NCBI GenBank assembly: GCA_902790325.1
Contig: CADARP010000011.1
Span: 1 to 64,000 of the forward strand
Direction of reading: 5' to 3'
Source: Oscillospiraceae bacterium
GTDB lineage: Bacteria > Bacillota > Clostridia > Oscillospirales > Acutalibacteraceae
Length of the DNA stretch: 64,000 bases
The number at the start of each line of letters is the position of its first letter. Within the stretch, counting starts at the first letter, position 1. A program made the translations under genes and the position numbers. The notes under the pieces were generated by a model, which was given only the letters and a program-made list of their open reading frames with translations, had not been told where the DNA came from and did no database searches. Shown in pieces: positions 60,798-64,000 of this stretch.

Positions 60798-62033
60798 TCA
60801 ATACGGACACTTGCCTCTGATCCGGCCGAACGCTTTTCTCACCGCGTAATAAGACGGCTTTTCGTTTCCGTCGACGTCGACAAGTCCCCACCTGGTTTCC
60901 GTCGGACAGTCGGGCTGATCGCACATATAGCACTTCTCGCTGTCGGCGTAGCAGTAAACGATCGTGCCGCCCACAAAGGGAAGATTGTACATTCTGGGGA
61001 TAACGTCCCGGAAGAACTTTGCCTGTCCCTCGGGCGTATGGGGATACCCCGGAATCAGCGTGGTTTTGGGAAGCTCCTTGAACAGGTGATTGACGTAGTC
61101 GCTCTTGAAGATAAAATCGCCCTGGTGCGAAACGTCCGGCGATACGTAGCGAATGTGTTCCTTCATCCTCTCGTTGAGATTCTCGACGAACAGCTCGATT
61201 TTTTCGTAGGCTTCTTCGATACTCTCGACGCCGTATTCGCGAAGGATCGCGCGTTTTTCCTCCTCGGTTTTCGGCGCGCCGCCGCTGATGTACCCGAATT
61301 CCTGTATCACGACGGGCTTGCCCGTCAGATTCCAAAGATACCGGACAAGCGCGTCAAAGAAATACAGCAGACCGCCGACGTTTGCGAAACAGCCGACGTA
61401 AATGTCGATCCCGACGTAATCGCAGAACTTGTGGTACGGTTTCATCATGAGATGCAGATCGACCTGCGGTCCGGCGCTGTTATAGCCGACAAGAATATCC
61501 TGCTTGACGTCGTACATCGCCTCGGCGTTAATGCCGATGAATCGCGCCGCTTCCTCCTGCGTCAGCGGCAGCGTAAAGTGCGGCATGCCCATTTCGTTCG
61601 TGATCTGTACCGCGTCGATAAACGGCCGGAGATCCCGGATCAAAAAGACGGCTGTATCCCGGACGCCCTGCTCGTTTTCGCGCGGATCGATACCCGCGTC
61701 TATGTAATCGCGCGGATACGGCGTTACCGCCATCACCTTGAATCCTCTGTCTTTGTAGCCCTTGCAGCGGTCCTTGAAATCCTCGTAGCTCTTTCGGACG
61801 GCGCCGTTTTCGTCATACGGGAACGGAATATCTATCCGGATCCATTCGATATTTCCGCGCTCGAGCTGGGCGTAGTTCTCGTTGGGGTGACAGACGCCGC
61901 AGATAAACCCGCCCGCCTTTTTCCGGAACGCTTCCGTCTCCGCACTGGACAGAGGTTTAAAATACGAAGCGGCGAGACATTTCGGAAGATATTTCAATCC
62001 GTATTTGATCTGGTCTATCACATATTTTTCCAT
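60798..62033 (-). CDS. Clan GH-A TIM-barrel glycosidase
   Basis: 411 residues, no signal peptide. Clan GH-A hallmarks: acid/base E147 in QITNEMG and nucleophile E245 in VVIQEFGY, with barrel strands such as NIEWIRIDIPFPY and VMAVTPYP. These are the positions of a retaining beta-glycosidase (GH5/GH1/GH30-type); I cannot place it in a specific family. It also has CYMCDQPDC near the end, a small CxxC...C motif. Starts 48 bases after the GPH transporter stop, so the sugar enters and is split by it. Confidence 0.8.
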   Translation of the reverse strand: MEKYVIDQIKYGLKYLPKCLAASYFKPLSSAETEAFRKKAGGFICGVCHPNENYAQLERGNIEWIRIDIPFPYDENGAVRKSYEDFKDRCKGYKDRGFKVMAVTPYPRDYIDAGIDPRENEQGVRDTAVFLIRDLRPFIDAVQITNEMGMPHFTLPLTQEEAARFIGINAEAMYDVKQDILVGYNSAGPQVDLHLMMKPYHKFCDYVGIDIYVGCFANVGGLLYFFDALVRYLWNLTGKPVVIQEFGYISGGAPKTEEEKRAILREYGVESIEEAYEKIELFVENLNERMKEHIRYVSPDVSHQGDFIFKSDYVNHLFKELPKTTLIPGYPHTPEGQAKFFRDVIPRMYNLPFVGGTIVYCYADSEKCYMCDQPDCPTETRWGLVDVDGNEKPSYYAVRKAFGRIRGKCPY

Positions 62034-62081
62034 ACATTTTCCTGCCTTTTCTTTTTGATGCCGTATGCCCGGCGTCTCTCC

Positions 62082-63704
62082 TTACTGCGCGGTCCCGACC
62101 GTCTGTTCCTCGTCGAGCATTTCCGCAAGCTCCTTGATCTCCTCGTCAAGTTCATTTTCTTTCTCTTTCGCAATCAGGGCGCGGCGCTCATTCAGCGCGA
62201 TATACATCTGTTCGCGCTTTTCGCCGACAAGATCATAGAAGAAGTACGGGATCGCCTTGATCACGTTGGGCAGAAGCGTAATACCGGCAAAGAGGAAAAA
62301 GATCTTTTGATAGACCAGTTTGTTGCCCTGTGACCAGAAAACGCTCGTGATATTCGGATCGTAACCCGACCAGTTGAACACCTTGATCGTGAGAAGCGTA
62401 TGAAGCGGCGCCGTGATCTTTGTGATCAGGCCGGTCAGAATACCGAACGTGCCGTCCGGTCTTTCGCCCGTCATGTATTCCGTATAGTCGTTGATCTCTC
62501 TTTCAAGTTCGCCTTCAAAGACGTTCGCCGGGCCGTTATTCAGGCCGTCCAGCCCATGGAACAGCGCGTAGATCCCGATGATCACCCATCTCTTATGGAC
62601 GAACAAGACGCCGAAGATCGACATCAGAAGCGCCGAAACAAGATCCCACGCACGCAGCCAGAGCACCGCGTTTCTATTGTTATGACGGAACAGCTTCTGG
62701 AATTTCGGGATGAACGCGACGCTCAATACTTCGACGATGTTGAACGGCGTATACGCGATCAGCGACGGGATGGAGCCGCCGAAGATCTCCTGCTGCGTCA
62801 CGAAATCCCATCTGTATCCGCCGTCGCTCCACCAGCTTACGGAGAAATTGGCCAAGAAGTTCCTTCTTGCGTACTTGTTTTTGAGCACGTAGAACATGGT
62901 CTTCGTAATGGGAGCGGGCTTCGGCTGCAGCAGGATCCTTTCTTTGCAGCCGAGCGCCATCGCGATATTGCACACGGTGCCGAGAACGGCCGCGAACCCC
63001 GCCAGAACGGAAAAAACGGTTGCCAGATCAATGGAAATATAGCCCTTGTTGGAAAGCTCAAATATGGGCGGGAAAATCGCGTAAATGATGTTTGCGCCGA
63101 TATTGCCGAGGTACGTTTTCAAAAGACCTACCGTGATCCTGTCTTTCGGATTGGGCGACATCAGCGTAATTATGTTGTCGCGCGGTATGGTATAGATCGT
63201 GGAAAACGTCTCCTGTATAAACAGCATGACGAAGAGGAATATGATCTTTTTCGGGCTGTCTCCGGGCGTTTTCCCGAGGAAGAGCGCGCCGCTGTACAGA
63301 ACAAGCGTGCTGAAGAAATACGGCATCGGAGAGAACAGAAGATACGGCCTCGCCTTGCCCCAGCGGGAACGCGTTTTGTCGTACGCCATACCCATGAGCG
63401 GATTGTTCAGAACATCGTAAATACCGATGAGCATCTGGATAAAGGCGACGTATTTCATGTCGAGCTTGAGTACGGTTACATAATAGACCGTCTTATAGGT
63501 CTCCAGTCCGTCCAAAAACTTTCCCGCAAGTCCCCCGACCGCAGGAAGAAGCATCTCTCCGGGTTTGAGAACCTTGGTATGGAACATCCGGATGGCGATA
63601 TCGCTGTATTTCCCTAACTTTTTTTCACCGATCGACGCAGCGGAATTCTGTTCCGCTCCGAATACTTTTTGGGACAGCGTTTTATTCTCGTTTTTCTCAC
63701 TCAT
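62082..63704 (-). CDS. GPH/MFS sugar symporter
   Basis: 540 residues, about 12 membrane segments, family motifs DVLNNPLMGMAYDKTRSRWGKARPYLLFSP (the GPH signature in the first loop) and an internal KTRxRxGKxRP-type pattern. A long charged N-terminus and an acidic C-terminal tail (ENELDEEIKELAEMLDEEQ). Couples uptake of a glycoside to cations. Four bases after the Big-2 gene stop and 48 before the GH-A gene. Confidence 0.93.
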   Translation of the reverse strand: MSEKNENKTLSQKVFGAEQNSAASIGEKKLGKYSDIAIRMFHTKVLKPGEMLLPAVGGLAGKFLDGLETYKTVYYVTVLKLDMKYVAFIQMLIGIYDVLNNPLMGMAYDKTRSRWGKARPYLLFSPMPYFFSTLVLYSGALFLGKTPGDSPKKIIFLFVMLFIQETFSTIYTIPRDNIITLMSPNPKDRITVGLLKTYLGNIGANIIYAIFPPIFELSNKGYISIDLATVFSVLAGFAAVLGTVCNIAMALGCKERILLQPKPAPITKTMFYVLKNKYARRNFLANFSVSWWSDGGYRWDFVTQQEIFGGSIPSLIAYTPFNIVEVLSVAFIPKFQKLFRHNNRNAVLWLRAWDLVSALLMSIFGVLFVHKRWVIIGIYALFHGLDGLNNGPANVFEGELEREINDYTEYMTGERPDGTFGILTGLITKITAPLHTLLTIKVFNWSGYDPNITSVFWSQGNKLVYQKIFFLFAGITLLPNVIKAIPYFFYDLVGEKREQMYIALNERRALIAKEKENELDEEIKELAEMLDEEQTVGTAQ

Positions 63705-63708
63705 GGTT

Positions 63709-64000
63709 TCACCTCACCTCAACATGACACGTTGCTTTGAAGTATCCGTCGTCCGAAACGGCGTAAATATCGACCGTGCCGACGCGTTTTGCCGTGATCG
63801 TTCCGTTCTGATCGACTGCAGCTACGTCTTCGTTATCCGAATACCACTTCACCGTCTGGATCGTCGCCTTTCTCGGTTTGACCTTTGCCTCGAGCGTATA
63901 GGTGTCGCCGACCGACAGTTTCAGTTTCCTGTTCGATATTTCGATCTCCTCGGCCGGGACTTTGACAGAGATCAGACATTGCGCCGTATATTTCTTTCCC
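63709..64000 (-). CDS. C-terminal end of a Big-2 Ig-like surface protein (partial)
   Basis: Only the last 96 codons are in the window; the frame begins in the base before 64000. One Big-2 (BID_2) Ig-like domain: EIEISNRKLKLSVGDTYTL, KATIQTVKWYSDNEDVAAVD, GTITAKRVGTVDIYAVS. It ends with the stop at 63709, four bases before the transporter ATG, with an AGGTGA ribosome site inside its own end, so the two are translationally coupled. The rest lies outside the window; probably extracellular. Confidence 0.8.
   Translation of the reverse strand, partial: GKKYTAQCLISVKVPAEEIEISNRKLKLSVGDTYTLEAKVKPRKATIQTVKWYSDNEDVAAVDQNGTITAKRVGTVDIYAVSDDGYFKATCHVEVR

Overview
The window is a GC-rich chromosomal segment of a Gram-positive, probably gut-dwelling member of the Clostridia (Oscillospiraceae-like). 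The pointers are: perfect sigma-A promoters, strong AGGAGG ribosome sites with TTG/GTG starts, a SigH-like sporulation sigma factor, a dockerin-bearing secreted hydrolase, rubrerythrin and a flavodiiron fusion (anaerobic oxygen defence), the conserved DUF1934-argS pair, large signal-peptide surface proteins made of repeats, and many glycoside hydrolases. This placement is inference; there is no rRNA in the window.

Layout. 1-4.5 kb: a tight minus-strand operon (low-Mr phosphatase, GH127, rimI, tsaD, YkgJ-like) with a glycosidase embedded among housekeeping genes. 4.5-8.2 kb: a mosaic repeat-rich surface protein with a Cys/His/Asp-Asn peptidase-like region and a long leader, followed by copy 1 of a MITE-like repeat. 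8.2-14.7 kb: a plus operon of two M16 peptidases, lgt, an alkaline-phosphatase-superfamily protein and a three-module flavodiiron protein. 14.9-21.3 kb: a CHAP-dockerin protein (minus), divergent from ddl-DUF1934; then argS from its own promoter and a lipoprotein. 21.4-28.1 kb: minus-strand secreted metallophosphoesterase, DUF4838 protein and GH92 mannosidase, then an unknown secreted protein. 28.2-29.3 kb: a double zinc-ribbon protein, a tRNA-like remnant and a SigH-like sigma factor. 29.4-36.3 kb: an eight-gene plus operon truB-lepB-DUF5131-GT2-MscS-nucleotidyltransferase-Fe-ADH-rubrerythrin, then MITE copy 2 and a membrane GT-C-like protein. 38.6-45.3 kb: minus-strand SpoIIE-type phosphatase, secreted metallophosphoesterase, an orphan TIM-barrel glycosidase candidate and a coiled-coil protein, with a tiny 28-codon plus-strand gene in between. 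45.4-49.6 kb: a 1360-residue repeat surface protein. 49.8-64 kb: a minus-strand glycan-use region (Big-2 protein, two GPH/MFS transporters, clan GH-A enzyme, GH31, GH38, isochorismatase-like hydrolase, BspA-type LRR anchor, GH101-like enzyme) with several internal promoters, a candidate operator and a 36-codon cysteine-rich peptide gene.

How it fits together: GH92, GH38 (alpha-mannosidases), GH31, GH101-like and GH127 point to use of host or plant glycans, with sugars imported by the two GPH/MFS carriers. The intracellular enzymes (no signal peptide) act after uptake of oligosaccharides; the secreted GH92 acts outside the membrane. The most novel items are the two tiny genes with their own expression signals, the peptidase-like region of the 4.8-kb surface protein, the paired MITE-like repeats, the tRNA-like remnant and the palindromic operator of GH31.
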